A stretch of DNA of 64,000 nt from Arthrobacter castelli DSM 16402 (GCF_000430705.1 NZ_AUMN01000004.1:1-64000), one strand, 5' to 3'; shown: positions 43,766 through 53,141, counted from the first letter of the stretch. Numbers and translations are program-made. Notes: generated by a model from the letters alone, not told the origin.

Positions 43766-44389
43766 ATGTCTGAGCCGACAACTTCGCTGTCCGCGGCGGG
43801 CGCCGATGGCGCAGCTGACGGATACGCTGACTGGGTACCGCCAACGTGGGAGCAAGTGGTCAACGACCACTCCACCAAAGTATTCCGTCTGGCATTCCGC
43901 CTGACGGGAAACCGCCACGACGCAGAGGATCTGACGCAGGAGGTCTTCGTCCGCGTATTCCGATCACTGGCCAAATTCAAACCTGGCACGCTGGATGGTT
44001 GGTTGCACCGGATTACCACCAACCTGTTCCTCGACCAGGCGCGTCGTAAGCAGCGCATCCGTTTCGATGGTTTGTCCGACGACGCCGAGAGCCGATTGCC
44101 GGGTCGCGACCCCGGTCCGGAACGCAGTTTCGAATTCAACAATCTCGATCTTGACATTCAGGCGGCCTTGGAAGATCTGCCGCCCGATTTCCGCGCCGCT
44201 GTTGTGCTCTGCGATATCGAAGGCCTCTCTTATGAAGAGGTCGCCGCTGCGCTGAACGTGAAACTTGGGACTGTCCGGTCACGCATTCACCGCGGCCGGA
44301 CCATGCTGCGTGACAAACTGGCACACCGCGATCCTCGCGCAGGTGCGAACCCCCGTCTGACGCTGCCGCATGTGGCTGGTGCACTCTGA
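43766..44389 (+). CDS. sigE: ECF RNA polymerase sigma factor, SigE-like
   Basis: This is a 207-residue extracytoplasmic-function sigma factor. Sigma region 2 includes [29 protein letters not shown] (key [14 protein letters not shown]), and region 4 has [32 protein letters not shown] 43766 with GGGAG just upstream is preferred; ATG 43754 is possible. It is followed 6 bases later by a zinc-type anti-sigma gene and then tatB, a neighbourhood matching actinobacterial SigE, which responds to envelope stress. Confidence 0.92.
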   Translation: MSEPTTSLSAAGADGAADGYADWVPPTWEQVVNDHSTKVFRLAFRLTGNRHDAEDLTQEVFVRVFRSLAKFKPGTLDGWLHRITTNLFLDQARRKQRIRFDGLSDDAESRLPGRDPGPERSFEFNNLDLDIQAALEDLPPDFRAAVVLCDIEGLSYEEVAAALNVKLGTVRSRIHRGRTMLRDKLAHRDPRAGANPRLTLPHVAGAL

Positions 44390-44395
44390 CTGCCG

Positions 44396-45373
44396 ATGAT
44401 CAACATGCGTCACCCGGTATCGAAATATCTGGAAGGCAGCCTCAGCGGACGGGCGCTCCGGCGCTTTGAGCGTCATCTCAAAGAGTGTGGAAAGTGCCAT
44501 GAACAGGTGGAAGCCGATCGAAGGATCCAGCAACGCCTTCGCGAGGCGGGTGGCCCGGAGCCCCGCCGTGATCTGGCTGAACGGATCCTTGCACGCAGTG
44601 CCCAACCGGATCCCCCCGCTAAACCGTCCCACCGGCCGCGCGCCGGAAGTGACGGCACAGCAGCGTGGATGGAACACCGCGGTTCCAAGGTGCGTAAGCT
44701 CGCCGCTTTGACTGGTTCGGCGACCGTGGCAGCTGTCGCAGTGCTGGGAGGCGCGTATGTCGTGGGGGGCGGATCCCACATCAAGGAAGCTGCGGACGGG
44801 GCGGTATTCGCATCTGTCCAGTCAGCCGGCCAAGGTGCGAACGGTCATACGGCGATGGCGAAAGAGGAATTGAGCCGCCTGCGCGCGGCCGGCTGGAACT
44901 GTCCGGAATTGGGCGCGCTGGGGTACGACCTGGAGTATGCTCACGGCTACCAGATAGCCGGACACCCGACACTAAAACTCGTCGTGGGCAGGGGAGACTC
45001 TGTCATCACCATCTATGAACGCCGGAAAACACCATCGGCTGCGCACGGTACCGAGGCAATGAAATCGGCACCTCCCATTAATGCCGCCACTGGTCGGACG
45101 GCGGCGGAGGACGGCTTTTCGCAAGTTCCGTTGCAGATGGGCGATGGGACCGTGGAGACGATGTGGTTCCGGTACGGGGAGAAATGGCAGATCGCATTCC
45201 AATCGCAGCAAGCCTGGTACATGGTCCAGTCCGATATCCCGGTCACTGAGGTGGCCGCCGCGGTGTCGCACGTGGTGGCGACCGACCGGGCGCAACTGGC
45301 TCAACCCTCAGATACGGAAAAGTCCGGCCTCTTTGACCGGCTGTGGCACGGGCTGACGGCGTTTGACCGTTAG
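44396..45373 (+). CDS. Zinc-finger anti-sigma factor with membrane anchor (RseA-like)
   Basis: This 325-residue protein has an N-terminal anti-sigma (ZAS) module with HLKECGKCHEQ, the H-x3-C-x2-C zinc motif that holds the sigma factor. After a proline-rich linker, a single hydrophobic helix (about residues 105-125, ATVAAVAVLGGAYVVGG) spans the membrane. The extracytoplasmic C-terminus of about 200 residues shows no recognised domain. It is directly downstream of the sigma gene, so it is the likely cognate inhibitor, released by envelope stress. Confidence 0.88.
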   Translation: MINMRHPVSKYLEGSLSGRALRRFERHLKECGKCHEQVEADRRIQQRLREAGGPEPRRDLAERILARSAQPDPPAKPSHRPRAGSDGTAAWMEHRGSKVRKLAALTGSATVAAVAVLGGAYVVGGGSHIKEAADGAVFASVQSAGQGANGHTAMAKEELSRLRAAGWNCPELGALGYDLEYAHGYQIAGHPTLKLVVGRGDSVITIYERRKTPSAAHGTEAMKSAPPINAATGRTAAEDGFSQVPLQMGDGTVETMWFRYGEKWQIAFQSQQAWYMVQSDIPVTEVAAAVSHVVATDRAQLAQPSDTEKSGLFDRLWHGLTAFDR

Positions 45374-45431
45374 CCCGTGCCACAGCCGGAGCGAATCGCA
45401 GTCACGGCGGGGCGGAAGGTAATCTTTCAAC

Positions 45432-46061
45432 GTGTTTGGAATTAATGGGCTCGAGTTCGTCGCATTGGCGATCATTGCCGTACTGGTGATTGGGCCCGAG
45501 AGGCTGCCTGAGTATGCCTCTCAACTCGGCAGGCTCGTCAAGGAACTCCGCAGGATGGCAACGGGGGCGCGCCAGCAGCTCCGGGACGAGGTAGGACCGG
45601 AAATCGACGACGTCGACTGGCAAAAGCTGGATCCGCGCCAGTACGATCCGCGGCGGATCATTCGCGAAGCTCTGTTGGAAGACGACGAACCGGTCAAGCC
45701 ACAAAGCCCCACCTCCGGTTCACGTGGAGGTGCGTCCGGAACCGCTGCATCGACCGCCGGTGCCGCCGCGGCGTCCGCGGGATCGGCAGCGGCGGCCTCA
45801 ACAGATGGAAGCTCGGCAACTGGAAGCTCCGCAGCGGCGGCCTCGGCAGATGCATCATCGGGCGCCGGCGACGGCGGGGCTGCCCGTGATGGGGGAGCTT
45901 CGGATGCAGAGGGAACGGCCGGTTCTACCGCGGGAAAGGACAGCCCCGCGGTAACAGGCAACACAGCCGGGGCACCGCCGCAGCAGTGGGGCATGCGGCG
46001 TCGTCCGTTACAGCAGCTGCCGGCCGGCGAAGCCGCTCCATTCGACACCGATGCCACTTGA
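45432..46061 (+). CDS. tatB: Sec-independent protein translocase TatB
   Basis: This 209-residue TatB has GTG start. It begins MFGINGLEFVALAIIAVLVIGPERLPEYA, of which the key parts are one membrane helix, GPERLP and then an amphipathic helix (QLGRLVKELRRMA). The last ~120 residues are a low-complexity tail of Ala, Ser, Gly and Thr (AASAGSAAAASTDG), probably disordered. TatB binds twin-arginine signal peptides with TatC. tatA and tatC are not in this window. Its place after sigE and the anti-sigma gene matches the actinobacterial order. Confidence 0.93.
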   Translation: MFGINGLEFVALAIIAVLVIGPERLPEYASQLGRLVKELRRMATGARQQLRDEVGPEIDDVDWQKLDPRQYDPRRIIREALLEDDEPVKPQSPTSGSRGGASGTAASTAGAAAASAGSAAAASTDGSSATGSSAAAASADASSGAGDGGAARDGGASDAEGTAGSTAGKDSPAVTGNTAGAPPQQWGMRRRPLQQLPAGEAAPFDTDAT

Positions 46062-46077
46062 CACCGGCCCCCGATAA

Positions 46078-47202
46078 CTACTTGGGACTGACTCCCAGGC
46101 TCCTGCCGGCCAGCCCACGCGGTTGATGCATCAAGGCCCCGGCAATGTCATCCAATGCCTTGGAGGAGGGATTGTCCGGGTCCTCCATGACGACAGGTGT
46201 ACCCGCGTCGCCTCCTTCCCGTAGGGCAACTTCAAGTGGAATGCTGCCCAGCAGCGGCACTTCCTCCTGCATAGTCGAGCTGAGCCGCCCGGCCAGAATT
46301 TCCCCACCGCCGGAGCCAAAGACCTCCATGCTGGTCCCATCCGGGAGCACGAGATGTGACATGTTCTCGATGACCCCGGAGACATGCTGGCCCGTCTGCA
46401 GGGCCATGGCCCCCGCGCGCTCGGCGACATCGGCGGCGGCAGCTTGTGGAGTGGTCACCACCAGTAATTGCGATCCGGGCAGCAACTGGGCCACGGATAT
46501 TGCCACATCACCGGTTCCCGGAGGCAAATCGAGCAGCAGCACATCCAGGTCTCCGAAGTACACATCGGTGAGGAATTGCTCCAGCGCCCTGTGCAGCATT
46601 GGTCCACGCCAGGCAACCGGTTGATTACCCGAGACGAACATGCCAATGGAAATCACTTTCACGCCGTACGCGACCGGCGGAAGGATCATCTCGTCGACCC
46701 GGGTCGGGGTCTGTTCAATGCCCATCAGGCGCGGCACGGAGAATCCATAAACGTCGGCATCGATGATCCCGACCTTGAGACCCGAGGCGGCCATGGAACA
46801 GGCGAGGTTGACGGTCACGCTGGACTTGCCGACACCGCCTTTGCCGCTGGCGACGGCAAACACCTTGGTCAGCGAGTCTTCTTCGTTGAAGGGGATGCCT
46901 TGGCGTCCGGAACCGCGCAATTGATCCTTCAACGCCTGGCGTTGGTCAGGGGTCATGACGTCGAGGACGACATTGACCGACGTCACTCCTTCAATGCCCT
47001 CGACAGCGCGGCTCACATCGGAGGTGATGGTCTCCCGCATAGGGCAGCCGGCGATGGTGAGCAAGACAACCACGGTGAGGGCGCCGTCGTCGTCCGCCTC
47101 CACGCTTTTCACCATGCCGAGTTCGGTGATCGGTCTGCGCAGTTCGGGATCCTGCACAGTGCCGAGGGCGCTGTGCACCGCATCGATAAGTGGGGAGGTC
47201 AT
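46078..47202 (-). CDS. Mrp/ApbC-type Fe-S cluster carrier ATPase
   Basis: This 374-residue protein joins an N-terminal MIP18/DUF59 domain (TVQDPELRRPITELGMV) to a P-loop ATPase with deviant Walker A GKGGVGKSSVTVNLA. Later motifs include IDADVYGFSVPRLMG and DLPPGTGDVAISV. ATG 47202 (MTSPLIDAV) gives the normal length. It carries or inserts Fe-S clusters. It converges on tatB with 16 bases between stops, and is followed upstream on the minus strand by DUF1003 and CBS genes. Confidence 0.92.
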   Translation of the reverse strand: MTSPLIDAVHSALGTVQDPELRRPITELGMVKSVEADDDGALTVVVLLTIAGCPMRETITSDVSRAVEGIEGVTSVNVVLDVMTPDQRQALKDQLRGSGRQGIPFNEEDSLTKVFAVASGKGGVGKSSVTVNLACSMAASGLKVGIIDADVYGFSVPRLMGIEQTPTRVDEMILPPVAYGVKVISIGMFVSGNQPVAWRGPMLHRALEQFLTDVYFGDLDVLLLDLPPGTGDVAISVAQLLPGSQLLVVTTPQAAAADVAERAGAMALQTGQHVSGVIENMSHLVLPDGTSMEVFGSGGGEILAGRLSSTMQEEVPLLGSIPLEVALREGGDAGTPVVMEDPDNPSSKALDDIAGALMHQPRGLAGRSLGVSPK

Positions 47203-47212
47203 ATGACCGAGC

Positions 47213-47812
47213 CTAACGTTCCGGGCCGCTGGGCCGAGACCCCTGTTCGCTGCGGGCTGTGCCGGAGGCCGGCTCGTCGGCATCGTCGGCGCCGTCCCTG
47301 GGCTCCATGACTTCTTCGAGCACCGATCGCAGTTCGGAGCGGACGAAATCACGGGTGGCGACGTCACGCAGGGCTATCCGCAGCGAGGCGAGCTCCCGGG
47401 TCAAATACTCCGTATCCGACAAATTCCGTTCGGCTCGTTGCCGGTCCTGCTGCAAGGAGACACGGTCCCGGTCGTCCTGCCGGTTCTGGGCCAGCAGCAG
47501 GAGCGGGGCCGCGTACGAGGCCTGCAAAGAGAGCATCAAGGTCAACAGCGTGAAACCCAGGGCGGCGCTGTCGAACCGCAGATACTCCGGCGCTAGGCTG
47601 TTCCAGCTCAACCAGAAGACGCAGAAGACCGTCATATAGAGCAGGAACTGCGGTGTTCCCATGAAACGGGCAAAGTTTTCCGTCCAGCTGCCGAAGGCAT
47701 CAGGGTTCGGCGAGATCCTGGGCAACAGCCGTGCCCTGGCCTGCCGTGGAGTGTCGAGGCCTTCGCTGATCCCTTTCGCAGTGCCCCGGACCTTGGACTT
47801 TGAATCAGCCAA
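47213..47812 (-). CDS. DUF1003 membrane protein
   Basis: This 199-residue protein has two close transmembrane helices (FLLYMTVFCVFWLSWN and ALGFTLLTLMLSLQASYAAPLLLLAQNRQ), the hallmark of DUF1003, followed by a long charged coil (RVSLQQDRQRAERNL). Its function is unknown. I chose TTG 47812 because GGAGGA precedes it and the start overlaps the stop of the CBS-protein gene by 8 bases, so the two are coupled. Confidence 0.85.
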   Translation of the reverse strand: MADSKSKVRGTAKGISEGLDTPRQARARLLPRISPNPDAFGSWTENFARFMGTPQFLLYMTVFCVFWLSWNSLAPEYLRFDSAALGFTLLTLMLSLQASYAAPLLLLAQNRQDDRDRVSLQQDRQRAERNLSDTEYLTRELASLRIALRDVATRDFVRSELRSVLEEVMEPRDGADDADEPASGTARSEQGSRPSGPER

Positions 47813-49088
47813 TGCGTCCTCCAATCTTCCGCAGCGGTACATCGTCGTCGTGAAGGCGCCAGTCATCCGGCAACAGGTGATCCAGCACATCGTCGACCGT
47901 CACGGCCCCCACCAGCCGGCCGGCGTCGTTGACCACCGGAAGCGAGTTCAGATTATAAGTCGCGAGCATTCTGGCCACCTCGCTGACTGCAGCGAGGTCG
48001 GAAACGGCCTCCAGATTGCGATCAAGCAGGTTGCCCAGCGACTCGGGCGGAGGATTGCGCAACAGCTCCTGCATATGGACACCGCCGAGATACCTGCCGG
48101 TCGGTGCTTCCAACGGAGGACGGCTCACGAATATCAACGACGCCAGGGCGGGGGAGATATCGTCCTGCCGGGCGTGGGCGAGTGCTTCAGCCACAGTGGC
48201 CTCGGGCGGAAGGATCAGTGGCACCGGCGTCATCAGCGAGCCGGCGGTTCCTTCGTCATATTCCAGCAAGCGCCGCACGTCTTCGGCGTCGGATGGCTCC
48301 ATTAGTTGCAGCAGATCTTCGGCCTGCGTTTCCGGCAGTTCGGACAGCAGGTCCGCGGCGTCGTCGGGATCCATTTCGCCCAGCACATCGGCGGCACGTT
48401 CACGATCCAGGGCCGACAGGATCTGCACCTGGTCCACGTAGGCCATTTCCTGCAGGATGTCCGCCAGCCGTTCATCCTGCAGCTCGCCGGCGACTTCGAC
48501 CCGGCGTTTGGAGTTCATTTCATGCAGCGCCTCGGCAAAGTCGGCCGCCTTCATCCCTTCATGGGTGGCTACGAACTGGGTGGCAGGTTGTGCCTCCTCG
48601 GCGTTCCCGTGGACGGCGTCGGACCAGTCGATGATCATCGTCTCTTTGCTGCGGCGCCGGCTCAGTTTGGACGCAGCGTGGCCTCTGCGAACGTACAGTT
48701 TGGATACCAGCCAGTCACTGGATTTCTGCCGGTCCATGCCGATGTCCTCGATCGTGGCGTCCCCACTGCCATCGGCCAGGGTCACACGGCGGTCGAAGAG
48801 CTCGGCGGCGACAAGTGTTTCCCGTCCGCGCTGTTCAAAACGGCGCATGTTGACCAGGCCGGTGCAGATAATTTCGCTTTGGTCGATGGACGTAATACGG
48901 GTCATCGGTACGAAGACCCGTTTCTTGCCCAGGACCTCGACGACGATGCCCACGACATGCGGGGCAGCGTTGGTTCCGCGGGCCAGGACGACGACGTCCC
49001 GCAGGCGGCCGATGCGGTCGCCCAAGGGATCGAAAACGTCCAGTCCGAGCAGGCGGGCGACGAATACGCGCGATGGGTTGGTGCTCAC
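47805..49088 (-). CDS. Soluble MgtE_N/CBS protein with PRC-barrel N-terminus
   Basis: This 427-residue protein has GTG start. Residues about 1-150 look like PRC-barrel strands (GLDVFDPLGDRIGRLRDVVV). Residues about 190-300 are an MgtE_N superhelix (AEALHEMNSKRRVEVAGELQDERLADIL with repeated LxxMDPDDAADLLSEL units). Residues about 300-420 are a CBS pair (LPVVNDAGRLVGAVTVDDVLDHL). The MgtE transmembrane channel domain is missing, so it cannot itself transport magnesium. It may sense Mg2+ or a nucleotide and act with the coupled DUF1003 membrane protein. Confidence 0.85.
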   Translation of the reverse strand: MSTNPSRVFVARLLGLDVFDPLGDRIGRLRDVVVLARGTNAAPHVVGIVVEVLGKKRVFVPMTRITSIDQSEIICTGLVNMRRFEQRGRETLVAAELFDRRVTLADGSGDATIEDIGMDRQKSSDWLVSKLYVRRGHAASKLSRRRSKETMIIDWSDAVHGNAEEAQPATQFVATHEGMKAADFAEALHEMNSKRRVEVAGELQDERLADILQEMAYVDQVQILSALDRERAADVLGEMDPDDAADLLSELPETQAEDLLQLMEPSDAEDVRRLLEYDEGTAGSLMTPVPLILPPEATVAEALAHARQDDISPALASLIFVSRPPLEAPTGRYLGGVHMQELLRNPPPESLGNLLDRNLEAVSDLAAVSEVARMLATYNLNSLPVVNDAGRLVGAVTVDDVLDHLLPDDWRLHDDDVPLRKIGGRIG

Positions 49089-49192
49089 AAATCAAGGCTA
49101 CGACGCGCCGCAGGATTTGGCGGCATTGGAACTCTCGTTCACCTGCAGCGATAACGTTATCCGCGCGGGCGAATATGAAGGAGAATGGGTGT

Positions 49193-50440
49193 ATGTCGAA
49201 TATGCTCGGTCAGACTACCTCCCGCGATCAAACGCGTACGTTACCGCAGGGTGAGACGGTGGGAACGTACACGGCGTATCTTGATGCGCAGAAGGCAGTC
49301 GACTACCTGGCCGACCAGCAGTTCGCGGTCCAGAATGTGAGCATTCTGGGAAATGACCTTAAGACCGTGGAACAGGTGACCGGACGGTTGACCTATCCGC
49401 GCGTTGCTCTCGCCGCAGCGGCGACGGGCGCGTGGTTCGGTTTGTTCGTCGGCGTGGTGCTGATGCTGTTTGGTGGAACAGAGACCTATTCGACCCTGTT
49501 GTCTTCAATGGCGCTGGGTGCAGGATTCTGGATGTTGTTTGGCGTCATCACGTACGCCATGCAGCGCGGAAAGCGCGACTTTACCTCGAAGAGCCAAGTG
49601 GTCGCCTCGAATTACCAGGTCATCGTCTCTCCCGAGGCCGCGGGCGAGGCCCGGCGGCTGCTGCAGCAGTTGCCGATGAACGGAAAAGGTGGTCCCGCCG
49701 GGCCGGGCTACGGCCCGGGCCAAGGGCCAAATCAATACGGCGGCCCGGGGCAATACGGACCTGGACAGGGTTACGGGCCAGGTAGCCCCGGACAGTACGG
49801 ACCCGGGCAGGGTTACGGACCAGGCGGCCCCGGCTACGGTCAGGGCGGCCCCGGCTATGGGCCAGGCGGCCAGGGGGGCCAGGCGCCGGAGCGGCCCGCC
49901 GGCTGGGAGGACCCATACCAGGATCCGAAGCCGGGCAACCAAAACCAACCGCAAGTTCCTCAAAATGGCCAGGGCTGGCAGCCTGGCCCGGGCGGCACCG
50001 GTGGCCAGCCTGCTCCACAGCAGGGCGCGCCTCCGCAGCAGCCCCGGGCACCGCAGGCACAGCCCCAGCAACCGCAGGCGCAGCCACAGCAGCCACAGCC
50101 ACAGCAACCGCCGGAGGATTCGCCGCGGCGGGGGCAATTCCGGGACCTTCCCGACGGTCGGCCCCAGTACGGAGAACGGCTTCCGGCGGCCCAGCCTCCC
50201 CCTCCGGGCCAGCAGCATCCGTCGGAGGGGCCGAATCTTAACCAGCCGGGGCAGTCTGCGCAGCAGGGGCAGCAGCCTACGCAACCGGCGCGCCCACAGG
50301 ACGAGCCCGGCCAGCAGGAGGACGCGCAATCCGGGCCGGACAGCCAATCGGAGCGTCCCGAAGACGACTCGTCGGACAGGCAGGAACCCGGGAAGCCTTC
50401 AAGCGACCGGTCGAGCTACGGGGACCAGGACCGGCAGTAG
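49193..50440 (+). CDS. General-stress-type membrane protein with Gly/Pro/Gln-rich tail
   Basis: This 415-residue protein (ATG 49193, AAGGAGA upstream) has residues about 18-50 (TVGTYTAYLDAQKAVDYLADQQF) and an overall layout that resemble the YflT/GSP17M general-stress domain. Two hydrophobic helices follow (TGAWFGLFVGVVLML and ALGAGFWMLFGVITYAM). From residue 162 onward the chain is a low-complexity tail: first repeats of GQYGPGQGYGPGG type, then PQQPQAQPQQPQ runs, then a charged end. The tail is probably disordered and cytoplasmic. It is divergent from the CBS gene with about 104 bases between. Confidence 0.8.
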   Translation: MSNMLGQTTSRDQTRTLPQGETVGTYTAYLDAQKAVDYLADQQFAVQNVSILGNDLKTVEQVTGRLTYPRVALAAAATGAWFGLFVGVVLMLFGGTETYSTLLSSMALGAGFWMLFGVITYAMQRGKRDFTSKSQVVASNYQVIVSPEAAGEARRLLQQLPMNGKGGPAGPGYGPGQGPNQYGGPGQYGPGQGYGPGSPGQYGPGQGYGPGGPGYGQGGPGYGPGGQGGQAPERPAGWEDPYQDPKPGNQNQPQVPQNGQGWQPGPGGTGGQPAPQQGAPPQQPRAPQAQPQQPQAQPQQPQPQQPPEDSPRRGQFRDLPDGRPQYGERLPAAQPPPPGQQHPSEGPNLNQPGQSAQQGQQPTQPARPQDEPGQQEDAQSGPDSQSERPEDDSSDRQEPGKPSSDRSSYGDQDRQ

Positions 50441-50537
50441 CACGCCTCGGCCGGACAGACGGCGGCTGGCAACTGTAGCACTGCCAGCCGCGGGATCACC
50501 GGCCCCGCCGACTGGCGACCGACGTCGAACAGATGCA

Positions 50538-50574
50538 AAAGAGCCCGTGCGGTACGCGACCGCACGGGCTCTTT
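50538..50574. terminator. Bidirectional intrinsic terminator
   Basis: A perfect 16-bp stem, AAAGAGCCCGTGCGGT (50538-50553) with its complement (50559-50574), has a 5-base loop and A/T-rich flanks on both sides. It lies between convergent genes, so it can stop transcription in both directions. Confidence 0.92.
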
Positions 50575-50621
50575 AAAGCCGGCCTGTGCCTACCGGGGCC
50601 TGTGCCTACCGGCGGCCGGGG

Positions 50622-52211
50622 CTATTCGCCGGCATAGATTCCAGCCATCCAGGACTCCACGTCTTCCGGCTTCCGCGGCAGGGCGGCACTCAAGTTCTCA
50701 TTGCCGTCCGCGGTAATCAGCACGTCGTCTTCAATCCTCACGCCGATACCGCGGTACTCTTCGGGCACTGCCAGATCCTCGTCCTTGAAATAAAGCCCCG
50801 GCTCAATCGTGAAGATCATGCCTTCGGTGATCACGCCGTCGAGATAGAGCTCACGCTTGGCCTGGGCGCAGTCATGCACGTCCATCCCCAAGTGGTGGCT
50901 GGTTCCATGTGGCATCCAGCGGCGGTGATGCTGCCCCGCGGGACTGAGTGCTTCCTCCACCGACACCGGCAGCAGCCCCCAGTCCGACAGTCGTTGGGCG
51001 AGCACCTCCATGGCGGCGGCGTGGACCTCCCGGAACCGGCGGCCGGGGACCGCGACCTCGAAGGCCGCATCCGCGGCGTCGAGCACTGCCTGGTATACCT
51101 TGCGCTGCACGTCGCTGTAGGTGCCGTTGATCGGCATGGTGCGGGTGATGTCGGCGGTGTACAGCGAGTCGATTTCGACGCCGGCGTCCAATAGCACCAT
51201 GTCTCCGGAGCGAACCGTTCCATGGTTCCGGTTCCAATGCAGCGTGGTGGCGTTATTACCCGACGCCGCGATGGTCTCGTAGCCGAGGTCGTTGCCTTCT
51301 TCACGTGCCTTCGTGGTGAAGGCTCCTTCAATGACGCGCTCGCCGCGGTGGTGGGTCATGGCCCGCGGCAGGGAACGCACGACGTCCTCGAAGCCTTCCA
51401 CGGAGGCTGCGACTGCGTCGCGCATCTGTTCGATTTCCCACTCGTCCTTGATCAGGCGCAGTTCAGACAAAGCCTCGGTCAGCTGGGCATCGAGCAGGTC
51501 GGACTGCTCCAAGTCGACGCTGGTGTTAATCCGCGACGTGTCCACCAGCGCGTCAACGTTGATATCGACTTCGCGGACGAGGCGGATGCGGATGCCGCCC
51601 ACGGTCGTGACTCCGGCGTCCTTGGTGATGGCAACTTCCAGACCACTGGCGTCGGCCGTTTCCAGCCCCAGCAACGTCTTGAACTCGGGGAGGGTGGGAC
51701 GCTTGCCGATCCAGAATTCGCCCGACCGCGCATTGGCGTAGAAGTCTTCCGTGTCGCGGCCGGCCATCGGGTGGAAGTACAGCGTGGTGATGTGATTGCC
51801 GCCGTCGTCGCCGGTTCCTTCCGCCACCGGTTCCATCACCAGCGCGGCATCCGGCTCATGGTCAACGCCCAGACCGGTCAGGTGCGCGAAGGCCGAATAC
51901 GGACGGAACTTGTAGTCGACGTCGTTGGAGCGCACTTTCAAGGGGCCGGCGGGGATCACCAGGCGTTCGCCGACGAACTTGCCTGAAATAGCACGACGGC
52001 GGTTGGCGGCGTGGGCGGCAACCGGTGCGCGGGCGGGCAACTCGTCCGTGGAGGAGGCCCACTGGCTCGCCATGAACTCCTTGAATGCCGCCGAGTCCGG
52101 CCGCTGGGACCGGTTATTCACGCGGTCTGTCAGCGGTTGCTCCTCGGGGGTCATCGGGGTCGAGGTCCCGGTATCGGGCAGGGTTTTATGATCGTTCACT
52201 TCGCTACTCAC
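50622..52211 (-). CDS. pepP: Xaa-Pro aminopeptidase (aminopeptidase P, M24B)
   Basis: This 529-residue dinuclear metallopeptidase removes N-terminal residues preceding proline. The creatinase-like N-terminal domain is followed by the pita-bread fold with metal ligands in LLDAGVEIDSLYTADITR (two Asp), GTSHHLGMDVHD (His), TIEPGLYF (Glu) and GVRIEDDVLIT (Glu). A polar extension of about 45 residues precedes the first domain, as in other actinobacterial copies. It is monocistronic on the minus strand, bounded downstream by the strong terminator at 50538. Confidence 0.93.
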   Translation of the reverse strand: MSSEVNDHKTLPDTGTSTPMTPEEQPLTDRVNNRSQRPDSAAFKEFMASQWASSTDELPARAPVAAHAANRRRAISGKFVGERLVIPAGPLKVRSNDVDYKFRPYSAFAHLTGLGVDHEPDAALVMEPVAEGTGDDGGNHITTLYFHPMAGRDTEDFYANARSGEFWIGKRPTLPEFKTLLGLETADASGLEVAITKDAGVTTVGGIRIRLVREVDINVDALVDTSRINTSVDLEQSDLLDAQLTEALSELRLIKDEWEIEQMRDAVAASVEGFEDVVRSLPRAMTHHRGERVIEGAFTTKAREEGNDLGYETIAASGNNATTLHWNRNHGTVRSGDMVLLDAGVEIDSLYTADITRTMPINGTYSDVQRKVYQAVLDAADAAFEVAVPGRRFREVHAAAMEVLAQRLSDWGLLPVSVEEALSPAGQHHRRWMPHGTSHHLGMDVHDCAQAKRELYLDGVITEGMIFTIEPGLYFKDEDLAVPEEYRGIGVRIEDDVLITADGNENLSAALPRKPEDVESWMAGIYAGE

Positions 52212-52292
52212 GTTTCTATAGTCTCACCGAAGGACATGGGGGTAAAAGCCGACCTTCGGCGTATTCGGGCGGGCTCCCAGTAGGCTGAAAGG

Positions 52293-53141
52293 GTGAAGAT
52301 CGATCTCCATACGCATTCGACGGTCTCGGACGGCACCGAGACGCCGGAGGGCGTAGCCGCTGCGGCGGCCGCCGCCGGGTTGGGGGCCTTTGCGCTGACC
52401 GATCATGATTCGACCGCCGGGTGGGACGACTGTGCCGCCAAGGCACGGCAACTCGATCTGATGTTCGTACCCGGAATGGAGATCTCCTGCCGGTCCACCG
52501 AGGGAATCAGCGTTCACGTGCTCTCGTATCTGCAGGACCCGGAGAATCGGGCCTTGCGTGCCGAAATCGACCGCACACGTCAATCGCGGCTGATTCGTGC
52601 CGAACGCATGGTGGAGCGGTTGTCCGAAGATTTTCCGATCAACTGGCACCATGTGGCCAAGCATGTCACCCCGGGGGCCTCGGTGGGACGGCCCCATATC
52701 GCCGATGCGCTGGTTTCGGCAGGAATCGTCACCGACAGGTCGGCGGCCTTCACCGAGATCCTCACCCCGAAGTCCCGCTACTTCGTCTCGCATTACGCAC
52801 CCAACCCGGCTGACGCCGTCGCACTCGTCAGGGCTGCCGGTGGCGTTCCGGTGTTCGCCCATCCTGTGGCCCACCAGCGGGGCCGCGTGGTCGGTACGCA
52901 CACATTCGGTGAAATGATCGACGCCGGATTGCTCGGCTTGGAAGTGGACCACCGGGATAACCCGGAGGAAAGCCGTCAATGGCTGCGTCGTTTGGCGGCC
53001 GAACATGACTTGCTGGTGACCGGATCCAGCGACTACCACGGCGCGGGCAAGGCGAACAGGCTGGGGGAATTCCTCACCAGCGCCGCCACCTTGAGCCGGA
53101 TCGAAGAGCTGGCCAGCGGCGCCGCCGTCGTCCGTCCCTGA
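52293..53141 (+). CDS. PHP-domain metal-dependent phosphoesterase
   Basis: This 282-residue protein has GTG start. PHP motifs appear in order: DLHTHSTVSDG, LTDHDST, PGMEISC, VFAHPVAHQ and GSSDYHG, giving the expected His/Asp/Glu metal ligands. Relatives include the RNase AM/YciV-type 3',5'-nucleotide phosphatases, and that activity is a reasonable but untested guess. It is divergent from pepP with 81 bases between. Confidence 0.9.
   Translation: MKIDLHTHSTVSDGTETPEGVAAAAAAAGLGAFALTDHDSTAGWDDCAAKARQLDLMFVPGMEISCRSTEGISVHVLSYLQDPENRALRAEIDRTRQSRLIRAERMVERLSEDFPINWHHVAKHVTPGASVGRPHIADALVSAGIVTDRSAAFTEILTPKSRYFVSHYAPNPADAVALVRAAGGVPVFAHPVAHQRGRVVGTHTFGEMIDAGLLGLEVDHRDNPEESRQWLRRLAAEHDLLVTGSSDYHGAGKANRLGEFLTSAATLSRIEELASGAAVVRP

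Noticed and set aside
49741-50110. Short repeats possibly forming a CRISPR-like or satellite array
   Set aside because: The periodicity follows codons for GQYGPG and PQ units within an open, GC3-biased frame. It is protein low complexity, with no spacer structure.
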